Part shown: positions 29,701 through 64,000 of the stretch, in pieces
Layout: the number at the start of each line of letters is the position of its first letter
Numbering within the stretch: position 1 is the stretch's first letter
Origin: Crambe crambe
Taxonomy: Eukaryota > Porifera > Demospongiae > Poecilosclerida > Crambeidae
Direction: 5' to 3'
Length of the DNA: 64,000 nucleotides
NCBI GenBank assembly: GCA_963924555.1
Contig: OZ004595.1
Location: 3,720,001-3,784,000, forward strand
Translations under genes and position numbers: made by a program
Notes under the pieces: generated by a model
The model's input: only the letters and a program-made list of their open reading frames with translations
Told to the model about the DNA's origin: nothing
Databases searched by the model: none

Positions 29701-32700
29701 CATTTTGAGAATTGTCAGCTACACTAGTACATTTGATTGTTATGTAGTGGATGTAGTAGCTACTTACATATATAATCTAGGTGTGGTGAATTACATGATC
29801 AACTAGCTGTTCTTCGGGATCAACTTACTCAGTTAAATTCAGATTTAACAAACCTTCATGGAGAAAGAAGTGAGAAATATAAGGAACTCAAGAGAAGAGA
29901 AGATTCGATGAGAGGTACGTTGATTACTTTTGTCATTATTATCATTATTATTATGTGCCATATTTTATTTAGAGTTCCTTGAAACATTTCAAGCTAATAA
30001 AGGTTCCGAAAAAGTAAGTTAGAGCTGGCCCTCTGAGATCACTAGTTGGGTATCTCTGTCCTGAATAAGATAGTTTGTTCTATATGCTAATTACCAAGAC
30101 CTTTAAATTTATGTAGTAATGATATTGGTTTAGAGTATGCTAAGATGCCTGCAAGACTTTTGTGTACATTTAGTAATAATTATTGTACCAGAATTAGGGG
30201 TGATGACTAAATCAATGGACCTTATGATTGTAATGGCTATCTTTTGTGCTAAAATCCCAAATTTTTACACTTATATTTCAGTATTCACTGGACTATACTA
30301 TTGCAAATAATAATAATAATAATAAATAATAATAATAATAATAACAACAACAACAATAACAACAACAACAGGTTATGTGATCAGCACTAAATTGTTTAGA
30401 TCACTCTGATCTAGCTCCATGTGTTTTAATGCATGGTGCACTCTTATAAAGGTCTACACTCCAGTATACCTACCTGTTATGCAATAGTAGCACCCTGCAG
30501 GTGCATAATGCTTATGCTCCAATTATAATTGCTTTATATCTACACTCCAAAATGCCCCAGGCACATATGTACATACATATTATGTGTAGAGGAAGAAGAA
30601 CATGCAGATACTACCCCGACAATAGTGTCTCCTAGAAGGGAATGTTGTCAAGAGTAGTTACATCCTACCATAGCATTGATTTATGAGTACTTACTCCCTC
30701 TACTACATGTAACCATAGATAACCAGAACCTTAACTGGCATAACTTATTCTCCTTAGTAAAATACCCCGTCAGTGCACAGTTGTTACACATCACTGGATT
30801 GTGAAGTGATTATTATGAGATTCATTTTAATTTCCAATTAGGAGAAGATAGAAAATCTTGAATCTAATATCGTCATAATGTTGGAACACATTAGTCAGGT
30901 AAATTATTTTACAAATTTCTTTCCAGAGTGTTCATTTATTCTACTTGCACAGAGCATAACTCAATCTGAACATTTGCCAACAACTGGTGAATTTGATGGG
31001 ATGCAGGTAAAGATAGCAGCAACTATACAATTTATGTAGTCCTAGCCACCAACACAGTTCTAATCGTCTTTGAGCTACATATATATAAGTAGACAGGTTA
31101 GCAGAATGTTAAATCTGGCTTATTGGATTCCTCACCTGAACCCTTAATTTTCAGTGGTTATATCGAGCAGATCACAATAAGGGTGAAAACTTGGGCCTAC
31201 TTGATCATATGGGAGCTGTATTTTGCATCCTTCTAGCCCCTTCTGTATTTCTTCAATGGACCATAAAACAGCCTTCTTTTTTAGTTGAAGCACCCCTTGA
31301 TTATACTAGCAAGTTCATTCTTGTATACAATGACTATGTTCTGCCTCTATGGGGACCAATACTAATTATTCAATGACAATTATTATAGGCTAATTTAGCT
31401 TTTAAAAAAGGAGAAAAGGAAAAATCGGAAGCAACTTCAAGGACTCTTGATGATGGTATGTGCTACACTCACGTTTACATTTGTTTTTCTATAGCTATAG
31501 TGTAGCTCAAAAGGTGCACCATATTCTTGTATGTACCCACCACTATAGTATGGTAATACGAAAAGTAGAGAGTGAACTTGAAAAGTTCACAAACTAAGTT
31601 TATTTTGCTATTATTATTTTATGAGTGGGTGTAGCATGTGGTGCCAACCTTTACCTTCTTTTTCTTTGGCGTGGGGAGAGGGAAAGGGTCAAGCAGTGTG
31701 AGTTGTGTCAACGCTAACAGGATGGCAGATTGCAAGAAATTAGTGCACACTCTTCTTAAAATAATAACCTGAATGTTTCTCAGATCCAGATGGCTAATCT
31801 GAGTTGTCCTATGTATGGAGCACTTCAAAAAGCATTTTAAAAGTTGGGATTCAACATAATAGTATTAAAACTTCCTATAATTACAATAGACAGGATTTAG
31901 AAATCTGAAGGTCCTTAGGCTGTAGACTGAAGGTTTCTATAACCGTAGATTCCATTGGCCAGAGGTTTTACCAAACTAGTTGTTATTCTATGTATCTTAC
32001 CTCTCATTTCTACCTTAGCCAAAACATGTTAACACCAGTTAGCAGGTAGCAGTCATGTTTAACTAGACAGTGTTGTAACTGCATCTTCTCTGACTTGAGT
32101 GTTTGACACGTGTCATTTTCACTGAACTATCTGTTTGAGAAATGCAAGATGTCATAATTTCAAACTACATGTTATATATATTTTCTCTATTTAGAAAATT
32201 TCAAATTACAGTGTGACTTGCGTAAAGTGGAAGATGTAAGTTTAGTAATTAAGTCTTTATTGATAACTAAATGGGATGATTTAACTGCATCATGGTCATA
32301 AGAGAAGATGACACTAGCTTTATTGATGGATGTTCATGGAAAGTTCCTCTGTACATAACCATTATCACAAGCTTCAGTACTGAATCAATTAATGGAGGGA
32401 ATTACTATGTTACTTTAATTTTACCTACAATCATCCTGCACATTATGAAACCATCCCTCAACAAAATTAATGGTGAGGTATTTCTGCATTCTCTAAGAAA
32501 ACCCAATAGCTCAAACTAGATTGAATAGGGCCACTCAAGGTTATGGTGAGCAAAATTAATATTTGTCTTGTTTACTTGATCAAAAGTTGGAAGATAAAAT
32601 CACTGCTGAATTGACCAATCTGAAGACAGAAATTGATGCAATGACTAAGGTTAGTAAATACCTCATGTACAGAAACTTGTGGTATCACGTTTGAGGGCCA

Positions 32701-35124
32701 AGAACTTTAAATCTGGATACTCCCGAGCATAAGGGATACGAGTATTTTGTCTGTCCAGTCCAAAGATCAAAGAAGGCAGTGTGCAAAACACCAGCTTGCT
32801 GTAGACCAGCTAGAGTGTTCTAGTAGCTACTCCCAGAAAAGCTTGTTGGGTTTGAAACTTGACGATGTTTATAATGCTATATTCCACATTTCAAACCCAA
32901 CAAGCATTTCAGAGAGTAGCCAGCAGAACTTCCCAGCTACTGCCAGTTTGCTCCTAGCTGCCCTGCTAGGTCAGTCCCCTGTGCCCCTGGCCTGTGTGGG
33001 CGAGTCATAACACACTCAAACTTTATGCGATTAAAGTTTGAGTGGCTTCTTTGGGCTGGGCATGACACATTGCTCATAATTATGGACTACCATTACTACT
33101 CATATTATACAAACTGTTAAGTAAACATGTATTACCCTTTATCATTCAGGAAATAATTATTTACAGTGATTTGGAAGGACTACACATGTCAGAAGAAGAA
33201 AAACGTCAAGTAATAATTCACTGATAATTTTATGAAGGGATGGAATAGTCTAGTCATGTATCCACACAAATTCTTGACTAAAATTTCTGAGATTGTACAA
33301 GCAGGATGCCAGAATTTAGACACTGAATAATTACTTGCTCAACCATCTTACTCTGTATGATAAAATAGTCCATTTTGGTTAGAGTATGTGCATGACATGC
33401 ATGACTTTATTGAAAGCCCTGAATATTGAAATAACCAGCACATGATACTATTCTTCTGAACACCCACAGTTTACATGTGCTATTATTAATACCTATGTAC
33501 CATAGACCATAGTTGCTCCCAGTAATACATATGGGCACTTTGCTGCTGCTTGGTGCCAAGGCCACCGCAGTGCAAATGCAATTTTCATATAAGTATACTA
33601 ATGGTATATGATTAACCCTCAGTGCTTAGCCAGAGTTAAAATAATCAGTTGTTTACATATTGACTTCAGCCTAATAATGTCTAGATGTTACAATTCCAAA
33701 TGGTTCAGAGCTTATGTGCTCTATATATTCTACAGTCAGTAGACTACTTCAAACTCACCCTGCAATTATGAATGCACATGCCAATGAAGACCAACCAGCA
33801 GGGTTCTCCCTTGCTATTTTTACTAATGCAGTCAGTAGAATTAAGCAGTGGCTAGCTTCTCCCCTCCCTTTTACTGTGATCATGGTCTTACCCTAAATCC
33901 TAGGGAGAACCCTCCAACCATTGTTAAGCTGGTGTAATATCAGACTTTTTAATTTATGTGTGCACTAGGGGTTAGCATTGTTTTTCATTTATTGCCATTC
34001 CACTTGATATATCCAGATATTTGCAATGGACAGTTATATCAGCATCACTGTGCATTTTTATGAACATTGCATGATTGTTAGCAGGCAATTGTGGCTAATA
34101 ATACTGTTAGTGGTTCTAAACTCCTGGTCAGGCATAGGTGTGATGCATACACATTTGCAACAGATATTAGAAGTGACACAGCTGCACACTATTTTACTTT
34201 CCTATTATATGTGGATCTTAGTCAGCACTTTGGTATTCCATTCCATTTCATCCACAATGCATGATACATAGCTTATGGTATGGTATAAAAAATCAAAACC
34301 TTTTTTCCCTCTACGTAGTAATTACATACCAAGTAGATAAAAAGTACAAATGATTTGGGCTTAATCTAAAATTTCCTATCATGTGTTAAATCAAGTCAAA
34401 GCTGAAGTACGTATGTTTACCAATGCATTTATTCACTCATATAAGTGCAGGGAAAAGGTTCCTTGAATTAATATAACTGAAAATATATATAGTTCCTTGC
34501 AGAAGAAAAAAAGAATCTTCTACAAAGAAGAACTGAATCTCAAAAAAGTGAGTCTTATAGCTGAACACAATACTTTACAGTAATGGTATTTCATGTAGGT
34601 ACTAAACAATTATCACACGACTACGAAATGGCTAAATCTCAATTCACTGATAATGATACTTTCTCTCAGGTGTGTTGTTTGTACAGTTATTTGCTATATT
34701 TTGATTTTTTTCCATGCATTCTTAGTTAAATAATTTGGAACGAAAGTGGCAGCATCATGAACAAAATAACTTTGCTGTGCAAGAATGTATCCTGATGAAC
34801 ATGTTTATTCAATATAATGCTGCTGTACAGCAGGATTTATTTCAGGGGGAGGTGGGGGTTTCTGTCTCCCCCTAAAGAATAGCTTGCTTGCACTCCCTAG
34901 GATATTGGCTGGCTTTTCTTAAACTTAAACTTACCACATACATGTACTTGTTAGTAGCAAACCCTGTATAGTAACATTCCTTAAACGATTCATTAGTTAT
35001 TGCAGCTAAACAAACCGAAGGAAATTACATGCAAGTATCCAAAGATGTTGCCAACATGATTTTAGAATATAATGGCTTACTTTGCAATTCATTAAGTGGT
35101 ATTAATTCTCCACACACTAGTTAA
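23761..35124 (+). CDS. IFT74: intraflagellar transport protein 74 (5' end missing)
   Basis: IFT74 pairs with IFT81 in the IFT-B train and carries tubulin into cilia. Twenty phase-consistent exons: 23761-23821, 24686-24740, 25258-25384, 26819-26917, 27078-27198, 28488-28688, 29383-29475, 29537-29685, 29781-29914, 29973-30013, 30842-30898, 30953-31006, 31389-31455, 32195-32235, 32587-32649, 33150-33209, 34493-34547, 34599-34669, 34726-34786, 34997-35124. They encode 578 aa; human IFT74 is 600. Landmarks: basic N-terminus RRPPSGMK and GTGRPGSRS (family tubulin-binding region), [20 protein letters not shown], then coiled coil to [20 protein letters not shown] near the end. The first coding exon, with the start codon, was not found; the exon at 23761 needs two preceding bases. 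At 34493 I chose the upstream AG (34491-34492) rather than the one 10 bases later, because only it keeps the family frame. Confidence 0.93.
23822..24685. other. IFT74 intron
   Basis: Contains a small perfect hairpin, AGCCTACTTTTTGCTAAAAA and its complement, at 24429-24475. Otherwise nothing recognisable. Confidence 0.5.
24890..24975. repeat. dispersed repeat fragment, family E
   Basis: Blocks GCTGACTCTCAGGTCATGAC and CACCCTGCAGGTGCATAATG match those at 1000-1110, 30490-30510 and 38620. Confidence 0.5.
25385..26818. other. IFT74 intron with a solo transposon end
   Basis: At 26446 a TA followed by CCGTATGGCAGGTTAT matches the end of the CCGTA-type foldback elements at 9717 and 50131. The complementary end GTTACGGTATGCCATGC follows only about 50 bp later, so this is a very small or collapsed copy. 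Nothing else is seen. Confidence 0.45.
27335..28085 (+). mobile_element. family B element in an IFT74 intron
   Basis: Left hairpin (27346-27436): AAAGTAGGGATGGCTGTGTG ... CATGGCCATCCCCACTTTT. Then come blocks shared with the copies at 22210, 51412 and 55595: GGCAACTGGATGGC, GAAATGAATCTGATCTG, AAGGCCTTTACTGG, GGCTTGATTCATAACCA. The right end reads CAATCCGTGCCATCCCTACT. There is no open frame. Confidence 0.6.
27890..27912 (+). repeat. GAT microsatellite
   Basis: About seven tandem GAT units inside the family B element. In the copy at 22210 this position is a short CATCATC run. Confidence 0.8.
28689..29382. other. IFT74 intron, no feature seen
   Basis: A minus-strand open frame of 115 codons (28820-29167) has low-complexity hydrophobic content and no recognisable family. 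I see no other structure. Confidence 0.5.
30301..30372 (+). repeat. AAT/AAC microsatellite
   Basis: Tandem AAT units grade into AAC units in an IFT74 intron. Confidence 0.9.
30440..30570 (+). repeat. dispersed repeat, family E copy
   Basis: Blocks GGTCTACACTCCAG, GTAGCACCCTGCAGGTGCAT and CTACACTCCAAAATGCCCCA match the copies at 950-1085 (reverse) and 40775-40870. Confidence 0.55.
31456..32194. other. IFT74 intron, no feature seen
   Basis: No recognisable repeat or gene. Confidence 0.5.
32650..33149. other. IFT74 intron with hairpins
   Basis: An imperfect hairpin carries GCTTGTTGGGTTTGAAA (about 32841) and its complement TTTCAAACCCAACAAGC (about 32888). A second perfect hairpin, CACTCAAACTTTA...TAAAGTTTGAGTG, lies at 33013-33044. 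Both are probably small foldback insertions. Confidence 0.55.
33210..34492. other. IFT74 intron, no feature seen
   Basis: 1.3 kb of AT-rich sequence with no recognisable repeat or gene. Confidence 0.5.
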
Positions 35125-35158
35125 TTGTCATGACTATCCATCATAATAATTAATCTTC

Positions 35159-35164
35159 TTTAAT
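35159..35164 (-). terminator. candidate poly(A) signal of TPI
   Basis: On the minus strand this reads ATTAAA, about 65 bp past the TPI stop codon and only 35 bp from the IFT74 stop codon. Confidence 0.4.
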
Positions 35165-35197
35165 ATAAGCACTTATAGAATGGTAATTATCAAAAGC

Positions 35198-35203
35198 AAT
35201 AAA
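35198..35203 (+). terminator. poly(A) signal of IFT74
   Basis: AATAAA lies 74 bp after the IFT74 stop codon and 26 bp before the last TPI codons on the other strand. Cleavage 10-30 bp downstream would fall at the edge of the TPI coding exon. Confidence 0.6.
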
Positions 35204-35228
35204 CTATAAAAGTACATTTTACTTGGAG

Positions 35229-57953
<22,725 letters not shown>

Positions 57954-58018
57954 ACTATATACAGTTCCTTCAGTTATCAACACTGTCCTTAAGGCCCAGT
58001 CAGCAACAATAGGTCGAA

Positions 58019-58039
58019 CCCCCTCCCCTTCCCCCTCCC
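58019..58039 (-). promoter_or_regulatory. G-quadruplex-type tract upstream of TPI
   Basis: On the minus strand there are four G runs of 3, 5, 4 and 5 separated by A or AA. They lie 66-86 bp upstream of the TPI start codon and inside the 151-bp gap after the BTBD10/KCTD20 stop. This matches the loose quadruplex rule of four G3+ runs with loops of 1-7. It could equally be a GC-box-like promoter element. Confidence 0.5.
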
Positions 58040-58104
58040 AAATCAACCACAGATATAATAAGTTGAATGACTAAGATGAAGAAATAGTCAACACAATAGC
58101 TATG

Positions 58105-60790
<2,686 letters not shown>

Positions 60791-61147
60791 CGATCGTCGT
60801 CAAGCAAGGTCTTCGATCGAGGGCACCTTTTTTTTGGCCTGCCCGCGGGCCAAGCTAGACTGTTGATTTCACTTCCCTTGGAACTTCCGTGAATATATCC
60901 GTGGGGCGTGGCTCGTGATAATTAATCATTTTTACACTTTTAGCTACCTTAGCCACAATACAATCATAGATCATTAAGCTTGAAAAAAATAATCCAGAAA
61001 GGAAAAAAGTGAGTTCATAGCTAACTATGAGACTGTTTTGAAGGAGCCGCTTCTCTTACTGGGACTTCATCCAGAAGGAATTCTTAGAAATTGTGTATTT
61101 ATAGAATCTATCTGCAATTAGCTAATAATAAAAAATGGAAGCAGTTA
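60791..61147. promoter_or_regulatory. probable shared divergent promoter
   Basis: The 357 bp between the start codons of BTBD10/KCTD20 (minus) and the unrecognised gene (plus). It contains a GC/CACC-box-like GGGGCGTGGC at 60903-60912 and a GC-rich CCTGCCCGCGGGCC patch close to the BTBD10/KCTD20 start, in AT-rich surroundings. No TATA box is evident. Confidence 0.45.
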
Positions 61148-62598
61148 ATGAAAAAGGTAATGTGTCATGTAGTACTGTATAATTACTGAACCTACTATAC
61201 CTATGTTAGGCTGATGGATGGACTAAACCCAACCCCCCTAGCTTTGCTATCCTCTATTGGGAAGTTTCTAAGGGTCGTCATCAGGTTGTTTGGAAAGGTT
61301 AGTTTAATGCTACTCTGCAACACTGTTCATTATTACACGTTTTAGTTCCAACACACATGAAATCATTTGTAAATGATAAAGAAGTTCAGGAAAAATTTCG
61401 AAGTGCAGCCATTAATTTTGGTAAGTTAGTTAACCAACTTGGCCGTATTTCATTGCCCATGTCAAAGCTGAGGTGTGTGAAGTGGTATCTGAACCGCCAC
61501 GAATTACAAGTGGGTTGTCCAAATGTAAAGTGCAAATTGACTGCAATAAAAACTTGCCTTTATTGCAAGTTTACACATGCATCCTACATTGGGCAACCAA
61601 CCTGCAATTCACTGACAAAGTCGGACAGTCGTAACTTCATGCTTATAATTTTTTAAGATTGTGACGAAGATTACCATGGAAAACTGGAGAGAAAGGATAG
61701 TGTCTTAATGCTCCCTTCAAGAGATTCAGAACACTATGTGGCAGATCTCCTGTATAAAATCTTACCCAGGATAATGAATCCGGAGGATAGACTTGCAATC
61801 TGGAGACAAAATGATGGATGACATTACTATTGTATATACAATTATAGGAAAATACAACTTCTACTCAAATCCAAATAACAGGGCTGAATGGTTTCCGAAG
61901 GACTTAACATTTAAGAGCCCAAACCATCCCAAAAGTATACATGTACAACATGCTCAAAATTAAAATTATCATTGTTGCTATAATAATTATTAGAAAACAA
62001 CATGAAGTATACTGCCAAAGAGATGAGATGTATCCTGCAAGCATTTTTAGATAAATGTCCAAATCACTATGAAATGTAAGGAGTATTAAAGCAATCACTT
62101 TTGATGAATGTAATTTTTAACAGCAAAGATGACAGTGACAGTGAAATGGATTTTGGCAGTAAACGGGATGAAAATGATGACAGGAGCGAATCAGGACATG
62201 AAATGGTAATCAGACGAATGCATTCGCTCTTGTATGTAATTATAGTATACTATTATACTGTAGTCACCCCCCAAAGCTTCCACGATTGAGAATGAAGAAG
62301 TGAGCACTAAGTCAATTCATTTTTACAATATTATTTATCTATTGTCTGTGTAGCCACACAGCAGTGACAAGAAAGTAGGTTTATGATGATTATACTTCAT
62401 GAGAATTGGATGATAGTAATTATAACAGAGTGAAGATGTGAATGTGCCAGAGTTAGTACACGTATATGCAGCCGCTGATGGTTCTGTAGTAAGTACTGGT
62501 GATTATTACACTAGCTAATAGCTGGATATCTATGCAGAAACCAAGAAGAGCTCTTTTGTTATTAGAAGAGTGTGCCCATTCCTGGCCACTTCTTAAGG
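61148..62598 (+). CDS. unrecognised multi-exon gene
   Basis: I do not recognise the family. Ten exons fit in phase: 61148-61156 (Met-Lys-Lys only), 61210-61297, 61346-61420, 61658 to about 61815, about 61847-61936, about 61991-62078, 62124-62205, 62354-62374, 62429-62488, 62538-62598. Readable parts: ADGWTKPNPPSFAILYWEVS, SFVNDKEVQEKFRSAAINF, YVADLLYKILPRIMNPEDRL, NNRAEWFPKDLTFKSPNHPK, YTAKEMRCILQAFLDKCPNH. These are followed by an acidic linker (KDDSDSEMDFGSKRDENDD), VPELVHVYAAADGSV and RALLLLEECAHSWPLLK. One junction lacks a GT donor: after the fourth exon the phase fits only if the intron runs from GATGAC to the AG at 61847. Without that splice the frame stops at 61819-61821, giving 111 aa. 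The last exon abuts an inserted MITE. There are no signal peptide or membrane segments. No relatives known to me. Confidence 0.55.
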
Positions 62599-63306
62599 GT
62601 GCAGGCACACTCCGCCCACGCATGGTTGCTAGGGAAAATTAACTCAAAAACTATTCATGATAGAAATTTCAAACTTGCACCATGTTATTAAGTATCAGAA
62701 TAGTACTACATACACAAAAAATGAAGGAGGACCAATCAAAATGACTGATGTTATGACTGATTCCATTCTCAAGGTAAACTGCGTTACATCTCAATGACCA
62801 CTTGGAATCAATGGCTGATTTTTGATATACAGCTTCTTATACTTATTGCCATAAAAATTACATTTAGTTTTTGTCAATTCACATTCTACTTTTCAATTTA
62901 TCCATATAGGATCTAGTGTCCTGCACATTCTGTACTAGCTATGAACTAAAGCAAAATGTAACTTTTTAGACCTTATCAAGTAGTTGCCATATGCAAAATA
63001 TTGGCCCATTTCCATGCATAATTCCTGAGTTGCAATGACTTGTTCATTATTCATGCTAGCATGGATTTTAAATGTGCCAAAGCAGCAGCTGTTATTTTAG
63101 CGCGGTAGTGTTTGTGGTTAATTAGTGCTAGTACTAGCACATGCCTTGGTTACTATGTGCCTGCACCCAAACAATAAAAAAAGACTGTTATCCTTTAATC
63201 AGTGGATTTGAAGATAGCATCAGATATTCCATCCTTTTTACTTGATAAGAGGTAGCTAGCTAAAATGCTAGATTAAGGAATATTTTTTTTTTTGTTTACC
63301 TTGCAG
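62599..63306. other. stretch holding a MITE with GGGTGCAGGCACA ends
   Basis: The inverted ends GGGTGCAGGCACA (62597-62609) and TGTGCCTGCACCC (about 63156-63168) bound a 0.57-kb element that begins exactly at the end of the WPLLK exon. The apparent splice donor of that exon (GTGCAG) lies inside the element. Unspliced, the frame would run into the element and stop at 62642. No target duplication is obvious. Confidence 0.55.
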
Positions 63307-63947
63307 ACGTCAGAATCAGTTGGGATCCAAAGTCCCTCAAAAGTTCGTAATTGGGAAGTCGCATGGTGATGGTGATTGCTTGTATAATTCTGTCAGCCTG
63401 CTGGTATTTGGCTCGCAAAGACATTCTCATCTTCTACGGCTTGCAAGTGTTTGTAATGCAGTTGATCACTTTGATCACTATTGTAAAATGGTACTATCAT
63501 TGATTATTGATTTCTTTTGAGTATTATGTACAGTTGCATTCCCAGTATGCCTCACAACTCAGTGATATATCTGAAGCACAAGCATTTGTGTCTGCTGTGG
63601 CTAGCAGTGACTGGTTTGATACATCTTAGAGAAAGAGATTTGCAGCACAACGATATCTGGATCATATTCTTGTAGCTATAATTTGCGATGACTTGTACTT
63701 CACTAAAGTCATCCATTTTATTTTTAGGAATGTTACAAATTCAATTTCTAGCTGGTGCTGTGGGAGTTGCTATACAACAGCACAGTGAAGATGATGATGA
63801 TGAAGAACTAAGTCTCTCTCAGCTTACTCTATTTCCCTGTTGCTTGAGTGAAGCCTCTGCATCTGTTATCCATATCATGTGGGTACGGATGACTAGAGGA
63901 AGCAAGGAGTTGAACCACATTGTTCCTCTACTGCCGGAAGGTACATT
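63307..63947 (+). pseudogene. OTU-like cysteine protease domain gene, damaged
   Basis: Exon 63307-63490 reads SKVPQKFVIGKSHGDGDCLY, NSVSLLVFGSQRHSHLLRL. GDGxCLxxxVS with the cysteine is the active-site start of OTU-like and vertnin-like proteins. The exon at 63534 continues with SQYASQLSDISEAQAFVSAV and SSDWFDTS, then meets TAG at 63630-63632; beyond it the same frame reads RKRFAAQRYLDHILVAI. A last piece up to 63943 (donor GTACATT) reads MLQIQFLAGAVGVAIQQ, an acidic run, and VIHIMWVRMTRGSKELNHIV. The final N-H pair is where OTU-like proteins place the catalytic histidine. The last junction is one base out of phase. So this is a pseudogene or contains sequence errors. Confidence 0.45.
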
Positions 63948-64000
63948 ATGTAGCTACAGGTAATAATTAATAATGATGGTGGTATTATCAGAACGAGAAC

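Noticed and set aside
34503-34547. Alternative IFT74 acceptor after TTCCTTGCAG
   Set aside because: It gives a frame that does not join the next exon ([15 protein letters not shown]); the AG ten bases earlier does.

Overview
This is eukaryotic nuclear DNA from an animal: AT-rich, with many small exons, GT-AG introns from about 55 bp to 16 kb, and dense small DNA transposons. Animal-type PI3K and IFT74 genes, together with degraded THAP, ULP1-like, OTU-like and HIRAN-like repeat proteins, suggest a demosponge or another early-branching animal. The taxon is inference; no marker gene is present.

Layout. (1) About 1-20,065, plus strand: a class IA phosphoinositide 3-kinase catalytic subunit (p110) from its Ras-binding domain to the stop codon; the N-terminal p85-binding part lies off the left edge. 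(2) 20,066-23,760: intergenic, foldback elements and a transposase remnant. (3) 23,761-35,203, plus strand: IFT74, a core IFT-B subunit, complete except for roughly the first 20 residues. (4) 35,229-57,953, minus strand: triosephosphate isomerase, complete in six exons (249 aa). Its fourth intron is 16.1 kb and holds most of the repeats in the window: a 4.35-kb Ty3/gypsy LTR retrotransposon with a 5-bp target duplication, a broken THAP transposon gene, a ULP1-like peptidase remnant, a LINE fragment and many foldback elements. (5) 58,105-60,790, minus strand: a complete BTBD10/KCTD20-type BTB protein (400 aa), whose stop codon is only 151 bp from the TPI start codon. (6) 61,148-62,598, plus strand: an unrecognised multi-exon gene, divergent from BTBD10/KCTD20. 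(7) 63,307-63,947, plus strand: a damaged OTU-like protease gene or pseudogene.

Functional context. PI3K makes PIP3 and so recruits AKT, while BTBD10/KCTD20 proteins are reported to promote AKT phosphorylation, so two parts of one pathway sit on this window, perhaps by chance. IFT74 and TPI converge, with stop codons 104 bp apart. BTBD10/KCTD20 and TPI run head to tail with a G-quadruplex-type tract between them.

The most notable repeat signal is a terminal motif, AAGTAGGGATGGC or close variants, shared by several otherwise different foldback families, often next to a short palindrome AGAGAGTGC...GCACTCTCT. Several copies carry nested insertions. Exon boundaries below were read by eye from splice signals, reading phase and remembered family sequences; no alignment was run.
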